Shown here: positions 1-7,290 of the stretch, in pieces | How the letters are laid out: the number at the start of each line of letters is the position of its first letter | Position numbering within the stretch: position 1 is the stretch's first letter | DNA from: an uncultured Pleurocapsa sp. | Lineage (GTDB): Bacteria > Cyanobacteriota > Cyanobacteriia > Cyanobacteriales > Xenococcaceae | Assembly: GCA_937884735.1 (NCBI GenBank) | Contig: CAKZYI010000778.1 | Location: 1-12,840, forward strand | DNA length: 12,840 bases | Direction: 5' to 3' | Translations under genes and position numbers: made by a program | The notes under the pieces: model-generated | Seen by the model: the letters and a program-made list of their open reading frames with translations, nothing else | What the model was told of the DNA's origin: nothing | The model's database searches: none

Positions 1-2
1 AG

Positions 3-563
3 AATAAGACTACCGAGGCACTACTATCTCAAATAAGTATGGTGTTCCAAGATGTTTATCTGTTTCACGACACGATTTTAAATAACCTTAAATTTGGCAA
101 TACCCAAGCCGATCTCTCCGAAGTAATCGCTGCTGCGAAATTAGCTCGCTGTCATGACTTTATTCTCAACCTACCTCAAGGCTATGACACGATTGTTGGC
201 GAGGAGGGAGCAAATCTTTCGGGAGGAGAAAAACAACGAATTGCGATCGCCCGTGCAATTTTAAAAGATGCGCCAATTATTTTGCTAGATGAAGCCACCG
301 CCTCAGTCGATCCTGAAAACGCACTCCTAATTCAACAGGCAATTAATTCTCTAGTCGAATCAAAATTCTTAATTATTATCGCCCATCAACTAGCAACTTT
401 TGTCAACGCAGACCAAATTCTTGTCCTCGATCGCGGTGAAATTGTACAGCGAGGATTACATCTGGAGTTAGTTACTCAAGATGGACTTTATCAAAGACTT
501 TGGCAAGCAAAGCAACAGGCAAAAGGTTGGAAGTTAGTGTCGCTGCGATCGAGTAGCAGATAG
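3..563 (+). CDS. ABC exporter, C-terminal nucleotide-binding domain (5' truncated by window edge)
   Basis: This is the end of an ATP-binding subunit of an ABC exporter, most likely a fused membrane-plus-ATPase half-transporter. The frame is open to the left edge, so the Walker A motif and any membrane domain lie outside the window. Counting from the Met codon at 39, one sees the Q-loop (MVFQD, 1-5), the signature LSGGE (60-64), Walker B ending in D84-E85, the D-loop SVDPE (89-93) and the switch His116. The H-loop reads AHQLAT where AHRLST or AHRLAT is usual. The C-terminal pattern H-x-E-L-V-x-x-x-G-x-Y-x-x-L-W is typical of exporter ATPases. The Met at 39 is internal to the domain and is not the true start. 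A receptor gene follows on the same strand 132 bases later, so a siderophore or peptide cargo is a reasonable inference. The substrate cannot be read from this domain. Confidence 0.95.
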   Translation, partial: NKTTEALLSQISMVFQDVYLFHDTILNNLKFGNTQADLSEVIAAAKLARCHDFILNLPQGYDTIVGEEGANLSGGEKQRIAIARAILKDAPIILLDEATASVDPENALLIQQAINSLVESKFLIIIAHQLATFVNADQILVLDRGEIVQRGLHLELVTQDGLYQRLWQAKQQAKGWKLVSLRSSSR

Positions 564-610
564 CAATTATGGATTAACACCTTTTGCGCTTTCGTTAGAG
601 CGGCTTCTCT

Positions 611-641
611 TTCTTCTTCGCGTCTTCGCGCCTTTGCGAGA
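611..641. repeat. CTTCGCG-rich short repeat between the ABC and receptor genes
   Basis: The stretch is built from near-repeats of TTCTTCGCG, TCTTCGCG and CTTTGCG. Purine-poor tracts of this kind are scattered between genes in many cyanobacteria. I see no coding potential, and it does not form a clean hairpin. It sits 55-85 bases upstream of the inferred receptor start and may separate the two transcription units. Confidence 0.4.
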
Positions 642-695
642 GATAAATCTTAGCTGCCTTAACACAAATATAAACTTACAAACAGATACAAGAAA

Positions 696-3230
696 CTGAA
701 TTATTTACTTAAACTCTCCGTATGGGGATTAGTTTGTGCTGGCTATTTACTGGCAATAGGACAATCTCGGGCGATCTCAGAAGACACGATTAAAAATAAA
801 AATTTAGGGGCTAATAGTTATTTGCCCTTGCAGGAAGGTACGGCTGCCGATCTTATGGCTCAGAGGGTTACAAAAGTCACGGGAGTAGAAGTCGATCGCA
901 CTGAAGCGGGACTGGAATTAATTTTAGAAACCGCAGCAGGTAGCGAAAAGCTAGTACCTTTGATTTTGCCAGAAGGAAACAATTTAGTTATTGAGGTGCT
1001 TGATGCAACTTTAGACTTACCCAATAAAAATGAATTTAGACAGGTTAATCCCGTCGCGGGGATTGAAGAAGTTAGGGTAACTCAAATAGATGCTGCTAGC
1101 ATTAGAGTAACCATTACAGGTAACGAACAAACTCCTAGTGCAGAAATAGTTCCCTCCTCTCAAAACCTTGTCTTAAGCGTATCTCCCCAAGCTCAAGCCC
1201 AAACCGAAGCAGCAGAATCAATCGAGGTAATCGTTACTGCCGAGAAAAGAGAAGAAAATGTCCAAGATATTCCTAGCAGCATTACAGTTTTGGGAGAACA
1301 AGAACTAGAAGATGCTGGGGTTAACTCTCTCAATGACATTGCTGGCAACACGCCTAACTTATCGCTCTTTTCTTTCGGAGACAGTCGTTACTTCAACAAC
1401 TACAGCATTCGAGGATTGAGTAATTTCAACTTCCTCTCTAGAGATGCAGCAGGATTTTTTGTCGATGATGTTCCTTACGATTACGGCAGCTTTCTTGATG
1501 TCGATCTTTTAGATTTAGCCAGAGTAGAGGTATTACGAGGACCTCAAAGCACTCTCTATGGTAGAAATGCCCAGGCGGGAGTAGTAAATATTATTACTCG
1601 TAAACCGACTAACGATTTTGAATTTAAAACTCTCGCTAGCTATGGTGAATTTGACGATCTTGACTTTCAGGCTAGTGTCAATGCCCCTTTAGTCGAAGAT
1701 AATTTATTTTTGCGCCTATCAGGGGGTTATGCTAACCGTGATGGCTATATCGACAATACTTTCCTCGATCGCAATATCGGCGGACAACAAGGAGGAAGTG
1801 GACGCGCTCGACTGCTTTGGACTCCTAACCCAAACTGGGAAGTAGCCATTAATGCTGCCTTTGATGATTATGATGACGATGCACCAGTGCTTTTATTAGA
1901 CACTGAATCAAATATTACGGAAACCGAACAGGATTTTGATGGCTTTAATCGACTTAATAGTAATACTCAATCCTTAAAAGTCTCCTACGATAACGATAAT
2001 TTTCGCTTTACCTCAATTACCGCCAGACGTTTTTCTGACCAAGAAACTAGATTCGATGGTGATTCTACCACTGCCGATTTAATTATTGGTGTCTCTGACT
2101 TTGATTCGACAGTATTCAGTCAAGAATTACGCTTACAATCTTCTAACCCAGAGCAGTTTCAGTGGTTAGTTGGTGGCTATTTTGAAGCCAGAGATTTTAA
2201 CGCTACTGGGGAAGGTTTAATTTTTGGGAACGATTTACCTCCACAAGCTGGTTTTCCTGGTAGAAGTCGGACAGATGCAGAAATAGACCAAGATACCTAC
2301 GCTATTTTTGGTCAGGGAAGCTATCAACTAACCAAAGCATTTTCTTTAACTGCGGGTTTGCGTTACGAAGCGGTCAATAACACTTTAGAGAATCGCGATC
2401 GCATTTTTGAATTAGCAGACGGTTCGGGAATGATGGCAACTGCTACATCCTTGAGTGATATCTATCAAGACGACGACCAATTATTACCTCGTTTTGCCTT
2501 GGAATATGTCTTTACTTCTGACGCTAAACTATATGGCAGTATTGCTAGAGGCTATAAACCAAGTGGCATCAATTATCGAGCCGAAAATGAATCGACGATT
2601 AGGTTTGATACAGAGAGTTCCTGGAATTACGAACTGGGATTGAAAACCTCTTGGTTAAAAGATCGCTTAACGGCGAGTTTCGCCTTTTTTCATACCGATG
2701 TCAGCGATTATCAAGTGGCACTCCTCAATGAAGTTGGTCTACAAGAAGAGATTACCAATGCTGAGGTGAGTATTACTGGCTTTGAGTTTGAAACCAAAGC
2801 TATCCCTGCTAAGGGGTTTGAAGTCATTGCTGGCTTAGGTATTAGCGATACTAATTTCGATGAATATACCAATCCTTTAACTGGTCAAGATTTTAGCGAT
2901 AATAAACTGCCCTTTGCCCCTGGAGTAACCTATAATCTCGCACTCCAGTATCGCCATCCCCAACCCCAGGGTATTTTTGCCAGAGTCGAACTACAGGGAG
3001 CAGGAGAAACTTTTTTTGATGATGCCAACACCATCAGACAGGGTTCATTTGCGATCGTCAATACTCGCTTGGGGTATGAATTTGAGAATTTTGGTACGTA
3101 CCTATTTGTGAATAACCTTTTCGGTACGGAATATATCACCAATGGCTATGACTTAACTTCCTTGGGTACGACAGTAGTTTCTTATGGCGCACCTTCCACT
3201 ATTGGGGTGCAAATTAAAGCCGAGTTTTAA
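696..3230 (+). CDS. AMIN-domain TonB-dependent outer-membrane receptor (probable siderophore uptake)
   Basis: This is an outer-membrane, TonB-driven importer, most likely for a ferric siderophore. Numbered from the CTG at 696, residues 1-26 form a signal peptide (hydrophobic core VWGLVCAGYLLAIG, then QSRA). An AMIN domain follows (about 58-162), then a TonB-box region (about 173-183, ESIEVIVTAEKRE), a plug (about 190-302, with VEVLRGPQSTLYG and GVVNIITRKP) and a 22-strand-type barrel ending in the usual terminal Phe (KAEF). The length of about 844 residues is normal for the family, and AMIN-fused receptors are known in cyanobacteria. The start is uncertain. The frame is open from 663 but holds no ATG, GTG or TTG before a TTG at 822, and starting at 822 would delete the signal peptide. 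CTG 696 is the best-placed alternative; loss of an ATG is also possible. The ABC exporter gene ends 132 bases upstream. Confidence 0.93.
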   Translation: MNYLLKLSVWGLVCAGYLLAIGQSRAISEDTIKNKNLGANSYLPLQEGTAADLMAQRVTKVTGVEVDRTEAGLELILETAAGSEKLVPLILPEGNNLVIEVLDATLDLPNKNEFRQVNPVAGIEEVRVTQIDAASIRVTITGNEQTPSAEIVPSSQNLVLSVSPQAQAQTEAAESIEVIVTAEKREENVQDIPSSITVLGEQELEDAGVNSLNDIAGNTPNLSLFSFGDSRYFNNYSIRGLSNFNFLSRDAAGFFVDDVPYDYGSFLDVDLLDLARVEVLRGPQSTLYGRNAQAGVVNIITRKPTNDFEFKTLASYGEFDDLDFQASVNAPLVEDNLFLRLSGGYANRDGYIDNTFLDRNIGGQQGGSGRARLLWTPNPNWEVAINAAFDDYDDDAPVLLLDTESNITETEQDFDGFNRLNSNTQSLKVSYDNDNFRFTSITARRFSDQETRFDGDSTTADLIIGVSDFDSTVFSQELRLQSSNPEQFQWLVGGYFEARDFNATGEGLIFGNDLPPQAGFPGRSRTDAEIDQDTYAIFGQGSYQLTKAFSLTAGLRYEAVNNTLENRDRIFELADGSGMMATATSLSDIYQDDDQLLPRFALEYVFTSDAKLYGSIARGYKPSGINYRAENESTIRFDTESSWNYELGLKTSWLKDRLTASFAFFHTDVSDYQVALLNEVGLQEEITNAEVSITGFEFETKAIPAKGFEVIAGLGISDTNFDEYTNPLTGQDFSDNKLPFAPGVTYNLALQYRHPQPQGIFARVELQGAGETFFDDANTIRQGSFAIVNTRLGYEFENFGTYLFVNNLFGTEYITNGYDLTSLGTTVVSYGAPSTIGVQIKAEF

Positions 3231-3766
3231 AATTCATTAGTAGAATTGAAAACTAAATCAAAAATTGATACATGTAAGAACAATAGTTATTTAGCATTGG
3301 ATCTGTTACAGTGCTTTTCCTATTATTATTTAATAGCTATTAATTGCATGTTTAACCACTCTCCTATTGAGTATTTTACTCTTTGCTACTTAATGCCCTA
3401 TGGCAAGGTATGCACATATGTATATGGTGTGGAATTTATGAAAGATAAGTTTCTGGATTATTGGCTTGAATATCTAAATAATCGTAATTCAAAGTTTAAC
3501 TGATATGACTTTTATAATAGTAAATTCATGATAATCAAAGGCAATTATGCTTTCAGCAGAGACTTAAAATAATATATCTCTGTTAATTAAGTGTAATTGT
3601 TTATCAGTAAGCTTTCATTTATGTAATGAACTCAGAGTTATTCCTCTTAATTAAAAAGAAGTAATTTAGCGATAGTAAATTCGTTATATGATTATCTAGA
3701 CTCAATATTACAGTCAGGAATCGCTGTGGAATCGGACTGTTGGTAAATATTAAACGTTAAATTAAG
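3231..3766. other. AT-rich intergenic region between the receptor gene and pheS
   Basis: I see no convincing gene in these 536 bases. An open frame at 3246-3503 starts with TTG, has no ribosome-binding site and has an amino-acid composition that looks like chance AT-rich translation. A weak inverted repeat (AATTC/GAATT, about 3234-3250) follows the receptor stop. The phrase ATAGTAAATTC occurs twice (near 3516 and 3672). A hairpin near the pheS start is listed separately. Confidence 0.5.
3710..3740 (+). promoter_or_regulatory. Inverted repeat just upstream of pheS
   Basis: ACAGTC at 3710-3715 is complementary to GACTGT at 3735-3740, leaving a 19-base loop that holds two GAATCG words. It lies 27 bases before the pheS ATG, in the likely 5' leader. 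No T-tract follows, so it is not a standard terminator. It could be chance or a leader element. No phenylalanine-rich leader peptide is seen. Confidence 0.2.
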
Positions 3767-4759
3767 ATGACCTCTATTCAAGAACAACTAAAAGAACTAA
3801 ATACCGCTGCTGTTAGTGCGATCGCTTCCACAGATAACCTAGATGAGTTAGATAAGCTGCGAATCAAATATCTAGGTAAAAAAGGCGAACTATCGCAGAT
3901 TTTGAGAGGAATGGGCAAACTATCCCCTGAAGAAAGACCAGCGGTTGGTTCTCAGGCTAATGTAGTTAAAGAAGAAGTTCAAAATAGTTTAGAACAGCGC
4001 AAGCAGTCTCTTCAGCAGGCAAAAATAGAGGCGCAAATAAAAGCAGAAACTCTTGATGTGACAATGCCTGGAGTACATCGTCCTTTGGGTCGCGTTCATC
4101 CCCTCAACGGTGTGGTAGATCGGGTATTGGATATCTTTGTTGGTTTGGGTTATACCGTTGCCACAGGGCCTCAAATTGAAACAGACTACTACAATTTTGA
4201 AGCTCTAAACACTCCCCCCGATCATCCCGCTAGAGATATGCAGGATACCTTTTATTTACCTGGAGGGAACTTATTACGTACCCACACTTCTTCGGTACAG
4301 ATTCGCTACATGGAAAACAACGAACCTCCAATCAGATTCATTGCCCCTGGTCTCGTTTATCGCCGAGATACGGTCGTTGCTACCCAGTCAGCAGTATTTA
4401 ACAAAGTTGAGATATTAGCTATTGATAAGGGACTAAAATTTACCGATCTTAAAGGCACAATCAAAGAATTTTTACAACGCATGTTTGGCGACGATCTTCC
4501 CGTACAGTTTCGTACTAGCTACTTCCCTTTCACCGAACCTTCAGCAGAGGTAGACGTGCAGTGGAAAGGTAAATGGTTAGAAGTAATGGGCTGTGGCATG
4601 GTTGACCCCAATGTCCTCAAAGCTGTTGGTTACGACCCTGAAATATATACAGGTTTTGCAGCGGGTTTTGGTGTAGAAAGATTTGCCATGGTATTACACC
4701 AAATTGATGATATTCGCCGTTTGTATAATAGCGACCTGCGTTTTTTGAATCAGTTTTAA
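3767..4759 (+). CDS. pheS: Phenylalanine--tRNA ligase alpha subunit, with altered motif-2 residues
   Basis: This is the catalytic alpha subunit of the cytoplasmic alpha2-beta2 phenylalanyl-tRNA synthetase, which charges tRNA-Phe. At 330 residues it is full length: an N-terminal coiled-coil arm (about 1-95), then the class II core with HPAR (153-156), RTHTSS (171-176), YFPFTEPSAEVDV (252-264), GCGMV (275-279), motif 3 GFGVER (300-305) and the end DLRFLNQF. The position matching E. coli Ala294 is Ala298, so substrate-pocket size looks normal. What is odd lies in 195-216: the family pattern G-R-V-Y-R, then D-A-T-H, then F-H-Q-x-E reads here G-L-V-Y-R, then V-A-T-Q, then F-N-K-V-E. Arg199 and Glu215 remain. 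pheT is not adjacent, which is usual in cyanobacteria. The ATG has only a weak ribosome-binding site (TTAAG). Confidence 0.97.
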   Translation: MTSIQEQLKELNTAAVSAIASTDNLDELDKLRIKYLGKKGELSQILRGMGKLSPEERPAVGSQANVVKEEVQNSLEQRKQSLQQAKIEAQIKAETLDVTMPGVHRPLGRVHPLNGVVDRVLDIFVGLGYTVATGPQIETDYYNFEALNTPPDHPARDMQDTFYLPGGNLLRTHTSSVQIRYMENNEPPIRFIAPGLVYRRDTVVATQSAVFNKVEILAIDKGLKFTDLKGTIKEFLQRMFGDDLPVQFRTSYFPFTEPSAEVDVQWKGKWLEVMGCGMVDPNVLKAVGYDPEIYTGFAAGFGVERFAMVLHQIDDIRRLYNSDLRFLNQF

Positions 4760-4762
4760 TTT

Positions 4763-4786
4763 AAATTTTTCTTGTGTGAAAAATTT
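4763..4786 (+). terminator. AT-rich hairpin after pheS
   Basis: AAATTTTTC (4763-4771) pairs perfectly with GAAAAATTT (4778-4786) around the loop TTGTGT, four bases after the pheS stop. The 9-bp stem has only one G-C pair and no clean U-tract follows. It is best read as a weak or bidirectional terminator. Confidence 0.4.
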
Positions 4787-4979
4787 ACGAAAAAAGAATT
4801 GTTAATGCTGAGGTAAGAGCTTTTTTATCCTGAAATGGTCAAATCATGAAACTAGCCGACAGATATCATAAATCGATTTCTTAAAGTTAATCGAAAAGTA
4901 AATACGACAACTTGTCTTTCGACATCAATAAAAAAGCCAGGATAGGTTAATGATAAGTAATTCTAATATATTTCCTACT

Positions 4980-5070
4980 TGGTGTAGAGTAGAGGAGGAC
5001 GCAAGAAGTCCACTACTTAGCAATCTGTTGGGTAGGAAGCTCGTACGGCTTTAGCCTACGAGTAGTTCAC
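4980..5070 (+). mobile_element. Solitary IS200/IS605-type right end, resembling an omega-RNA scaffold
   Basis: The segment has the layout of the right end of tnpB-bearing IS200/IS605 elements in cyanobacteria. A first imperfect stem uses AGTAG (4988-4992) with CTACT (5013-5017) and GGAC (4997-5000) with GTCC (5008-5011). Then comes GCAATCTGTTGGGTAGGAAG, followed by a strong hairpin at 5040-5062 (CTCGTA and GGCT pairing with AGCC and TACGAG, one bulged C) and the terminal GTAGTTCAC ending at 5070. In such elements this region is transcribed as the 3' scaffold of the TnpB guide RNA, and the host bases just after the end act as the guide. No tnpA or tnpB frame is present on either strand here, so this is a relic, a tnpB-less derivative or a solo RNA. 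The left boundary is not visible. The assignment is from memory of such ends, not from alignment. Confidence 0.6.
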
Positions 5071-5198
5071 CAGGTGGTCAATGGGAAAATAGCTATGCCA
5101 GCATTTAAAGGTCGCTTGAAAGTGTTGCAGCTTATGTTTTAAAACAGGCTGAGAATGGATGGAAAAGATAAGCAGGAGAACGAATTATAGTTCTTTGA

Positions 5199-5247
5199 TT
5201 TTGCTCGAAATTTGATTAAGCTTATATGAGTCAACTTTCGAGCAAAA
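5199..5247 (+). promoter_or_regulatory. Strong hairpin immediately before the flavoprotein gene
   Basis: TTTTGCTCGAAA (5199-5210) pairs with TTTCGAGCAAAA (5236-5247) in a perfect 12-bp stem. After one mismatch, TTGA (5212-5215) pairs with TCAA (5231-5234), leaving a 15-base loop. The loop holds an ATG (5226) that is out of frame with the downstream gene. The stem ends three bases before the TTG start at 5251, so folding would cover the ribosome-binding region. It could be a translational control element or a small palindromic insertion. Confidence 0.45.
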
Positions 5248-5250
5248 AAT

Positions 5251-6486
5251 TTGAAGGTAATTGTAATTGGTGGTGGTGCTGCGGGTTTTTTTGGCGCGAT
5301 CGCTTGTGCTGAATCTAACCCTAGCCTTAAGGTAACTTTGATCGAGGCGGGACGTAAACCCCTGGCTAAAGTTCGCATATCAGGTGGTGGCAGATGTAAT
5401 GTTACTCATCACTGCTTCGATCCTTCGCGGTTGGTAGAAAATTATCCTAGGGGTGGTAGAGCTTTGCGGGGTGCATTTACCCGCTTCCAACCCAAAGATA
5501 CAGTGCAGTGGTATCAAAAACGAGGCGTTGAGCTTAAAACCGAAGCCGATGGGAGGATGTTTCCTGTTACTGATGATTCGGAAACTATTATTAAGTGTTT
5601 GATGCAGTCAGCCGATAGAGCAGGGGTCGATTTACGTACAGGGATGGGAGTTAAATCGGTCAAGCAGTTTTTCGATCTAGATGACAAAAGCTATTTTCAG
5701 GTTGAATTAAAAAATGAAAGAGTGTTGCAATGCGATCGCCTTTTAATTGCGACAGGAAGCAATCCTTTAGGGTATCGTTGGGCAAAAAATTTAGGACATA
5801 AAATAGAATCTTCCGTCCCTTCTTTGTTTACTTTCAATATTAGAGATCCCCGTCTAAAAGATTTGGCAGGAATTAGCGTTAGCAATGCTCAAGTTCGTTT
5901 GGGTGCAGGAAAAAATAAGCTCGAACAAAATGGCGCATTGCTAATTACTCATTGGGGTTTAAGTGGTCCTGCTATTCTTAAGCTATCTGCTTGGGGTGCA
6001 AGGTTTTTACACGAGCTTAAATATGCTTCTAATTTGTACGTCAACTGGCTACCAGAATATAATCAAGAAACTTTGAAGCAAGAATTTATTAAGGTAAAAA
6101 AAGCACATTCTAGAAAGAAAATAGTTAATTATTGCCCTGTAGAATTGCCGAAAAGATTATGGCAAAGTTTTATTGATTATGCTGCTATCAAATCTGACAA
6201 AGTTTGGTCAGAAATAAGTAAGAAGGAAATGAACAATTTGGTTGGAGAAATTGTTCAAGGGCAGTATGAAATTAAAGGAAAAGGAGTATTTAAAGACGAG
6301 TTTGTTACCTGTGGAGGAGTTAGTCTTAAAGAAGTGAATTTTAAAACTATGGAGAGTAAAAAATGTCCTGGTTTGTACTTTGCAGGGGAAGTACTAGATA
6401 TTGATGGAGTAACGGGAGGCTTTAACTTTCAAAGCGCGTGGACTACTTCTTGGTTAGCAGGAAAAGCGATCGCTGATTCTTGTTGA
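5251..6486 (+). CDS. BaiN/HI0933-family FAD-dependent oxidoreductase (YhiN-like)
   Basis: This is a soluble flavoprotein of the HI0933/BaiN (YhiN) family, for which no cyanobacterial substrate is established. At 411 residues it has the usual length. Motifs in order are the N-terminal dinucleotide fold GGGAAG (7-12), ISGGGRCNVTH (43-53), NYPRGGRALRGAF (64-76), DGRMFPVTDDSETI (100-113), the second nucleotide loop LLIATGSNPLG (164-174), HWGLSGPAIL (234-243), VTCGGVSLKEV (352-362) and the C-terminal FAD segment GLYFAGEVLDIDGVTGGFN (374-392). The start is a TTG giving MKVIVIGGG. A nearby ATG at 5226 begins MSQLSSKK but is one base out of frame, so either TTG is used or a single-base indel in the A6T3 run has split off a short N-terminus. 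The upstream hairpin abuts the start. It converges with the minus-strand operon ending at 6532. Confidence 0.93.
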   Translation: MKVIVIGGGAAGFFGAIACAESNPSLKVTLIEAGRKPLAKVRISGGGRCNVTHHCFDPSRLVENYPRGGRALRGAFTRFQPKDTVQWYQKRGVELKTEADGRMFPVTDDSETIIKCLMQSADRAGVDLRTGMGVKSVKQFFDLDDKSYFQVELKNERVLQCDRLLIATGSNPLGYRWAKNLGHKIESSVPSLFTFNIRDPRLKDLAGISVSNAQVRLGAGKNKLEQNGALLITHWGLSGPAILKLSAWGARFLHELKYASNLYVNWLPEYNQETLKQEFIKVKKAHSRKKIVNYCPVELPKRLWQSFIDYAAIKSDKVWSEISKKEMNNLVGEIVQGQYEIKGKGVFKDEFVTCGGVSLKEVNFKTMESKKCPGLYFAGEVLDIDGVTGGFNFQSAWTTSWLAGKAIADSC

Positions 6487-6531
6487 ATGAGACAGTTATA
6501 AATAAGTAATAAGTTAGTAGAGACTTAAAGT

Positions 6532-6753
6532 TTACCCTTCATTTAGTTCGCTTCTCAGCTTCAAAACTTTGGTATCATCCTCTTGTTCAATCAAGTAGGC
6601 TGGATTGTCTTGAGTGCCGTTGCGAGTAACTTTACTGCCTTTAATTTCTTTAGTTATTTCTTCGCGATAAATTTCTTTTACTTTTCCTTCTGCTGTGCCA
6701 TTGCCCCAATCCCATGATACTGGCGAACCTGTCCTAATTTGTTTTTGTCCCAT
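6532..6753 (-). CDS. DUF2945 (HVA1/TUDOR-like) small protein
   Basis: This 73-residue protein matches the DUF2945 pattern: VSWDWGNGTAEGKVKEIY (12-29), then IKGSKVTRNGTQDNPAYLIEQ (about 37-57) and V-L-K-L-R-S-E-L near the end. The family is a small SH3/Tudor-like beta barrel, widespread in bacteria and fungi and often called hypervirulence-associated; its molecular role is unknown. The start codon lies inside the end of the DUF4385 gene, with a 20-base overlap in another frame. That and the lack of a clear ribosome-binding site suggest translational coupling. It is the last gene of the minus-strand group and converges with the flavoprotein gene (stops 45 bases apart). Confidence 0.88.
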   Translation of the reverse strand: MGQKQIRTGSPVSWDWGNGTAEGKVKEIYREEITKEIKGSKVTRNGTQDNPAYLIEQEDDTKVLKLRSELNEG

Positions 6754-7252
6754 TATTATTGTTTACTTCTAGCTGTCGGTGAGTTTTTAATAATTGCTGA
6801 TACTTACTATTGCTTTTCGCTTCCTGCCATTTGGCTTTAAATATCTCCGCTGATTTAGCTTTTACTGGATCTATATCTAACGGTAGTATTTCTTGACGAG
6901 CTTTCTTTTCCGCTGTTTTGGAATCGGCTTTTTGAGGATTAGTCCGATATTTTTTACCGCTTTTATGATTAGCATATCTACGCGATCGCGTATATCCCAT
7001 TTGCAAAAACTTTCGCGCCATGTCTGCACCAACAAAATCATCTTGATCTAGATAATCTAGAAACATTTGATATATTTTGCTGCTAGATTCTGTGGCAATT
7101 TCAGGATTTTTAAATCGCCAAAGAGGTAGTATTTCAGACTTATAAGGTTCAACTAATAATACTCCTTGTTCTCCTTTTCCCACACAATACAGTTTGGGAT
7201 TTTCGCGAAAGTTTATATTGGCAAAATCCAAAGAATAATTAAATTTTTTCAT
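6734..7252 (-). CDS. DUF4385 family protein
   Basis: This 172-residue protein matches DUF4385. Recognisable conserved blocks are NYSLDFANINFRENPKLY (5-22), VGKGEQGVLLVEPYKSEILP (24-43), WRFKNPEIA (45-53), DDFVGADMARKFLQMGYTR (71-89) and RRYANHKSGKKY (91-102). The remainder is a Lys/Ala/Glu-rich helical tail, probably extended, with an Asn-rich end. There is no signal peptide or membrane segment, so it is probably cytoplasmic. The family is common in cyanobacteria and soil bacteria without a known biochemical activity; the basic, Arg/Lys-rich stretch could bind nucleic acid, but that is inference. The gene follows the lipoprotein gene by 38 bases, which include a stem-loop, and overlaps DUF2945 by 20 bases. 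Confidence 0.88.
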   Translation of the reverse strand: MKKFNYSLDFANINFRENPKLYCVGKGEQGVLLVEPYKSEILPLWRFKNPEIATESSSKIYQMFLDYLDQDDFVGADMARKFLQMGYTRSRRYANHKSGKKYRTNPQKADSKTAEKKARQEILPLDIDPVKAKSAEIFKAKWQEAKSNSKYQQLLKTHRQLEVNNNNGTKTN

Positions 7253-7256
7253 GGTA

Positions 7257-7279
7257 AAAGACGCGATTGTCGCGCCTTT
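7257..7279 (-). terminator. Stem-loop between lipoprotein and DUF4385 genes
   Basis: Read on the minus strand, AAAGGCGCGA pairs with TCGCGTCTTT around the triloop CAA, giving a 10-bp stem with one G-U pair, followed by TTTTACC and then the DUF4385 ATG at 7252. It resembles a Rho-independent terminator or attenuator with a short U-tract, and would reduce rather than block readthrough. Placed directly before the next start, it may also protect the upstream mRNA end or affect translation initiation. Confidence 0.5.
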
Positions 7280-7290
7280 GCTAACTGTAT

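Noticed and set aside
3246..3503. Open frame of 85 codons in the gap after the receptor gene
   Set aside because: TTG start without ribosome-binding site, rich in Tyr, Cys, Leu and Asn as expected of AT-rich noise, no recognisable domain.
4790..4980. Possible tnpA or tnpB remnant upstream of the IS right end
   Set aside because: I read these bases in the likely frames and saw no zinc finger, DED motif or HUH motif; stops are frequent.
5139..5378. Minus-strand frame of 79 codons across the start of the flavoprotein gene
   Set aside because: It is the antisense of a region with an unmistakable FAD-binding motif, has no start context, and spans the hairpin.
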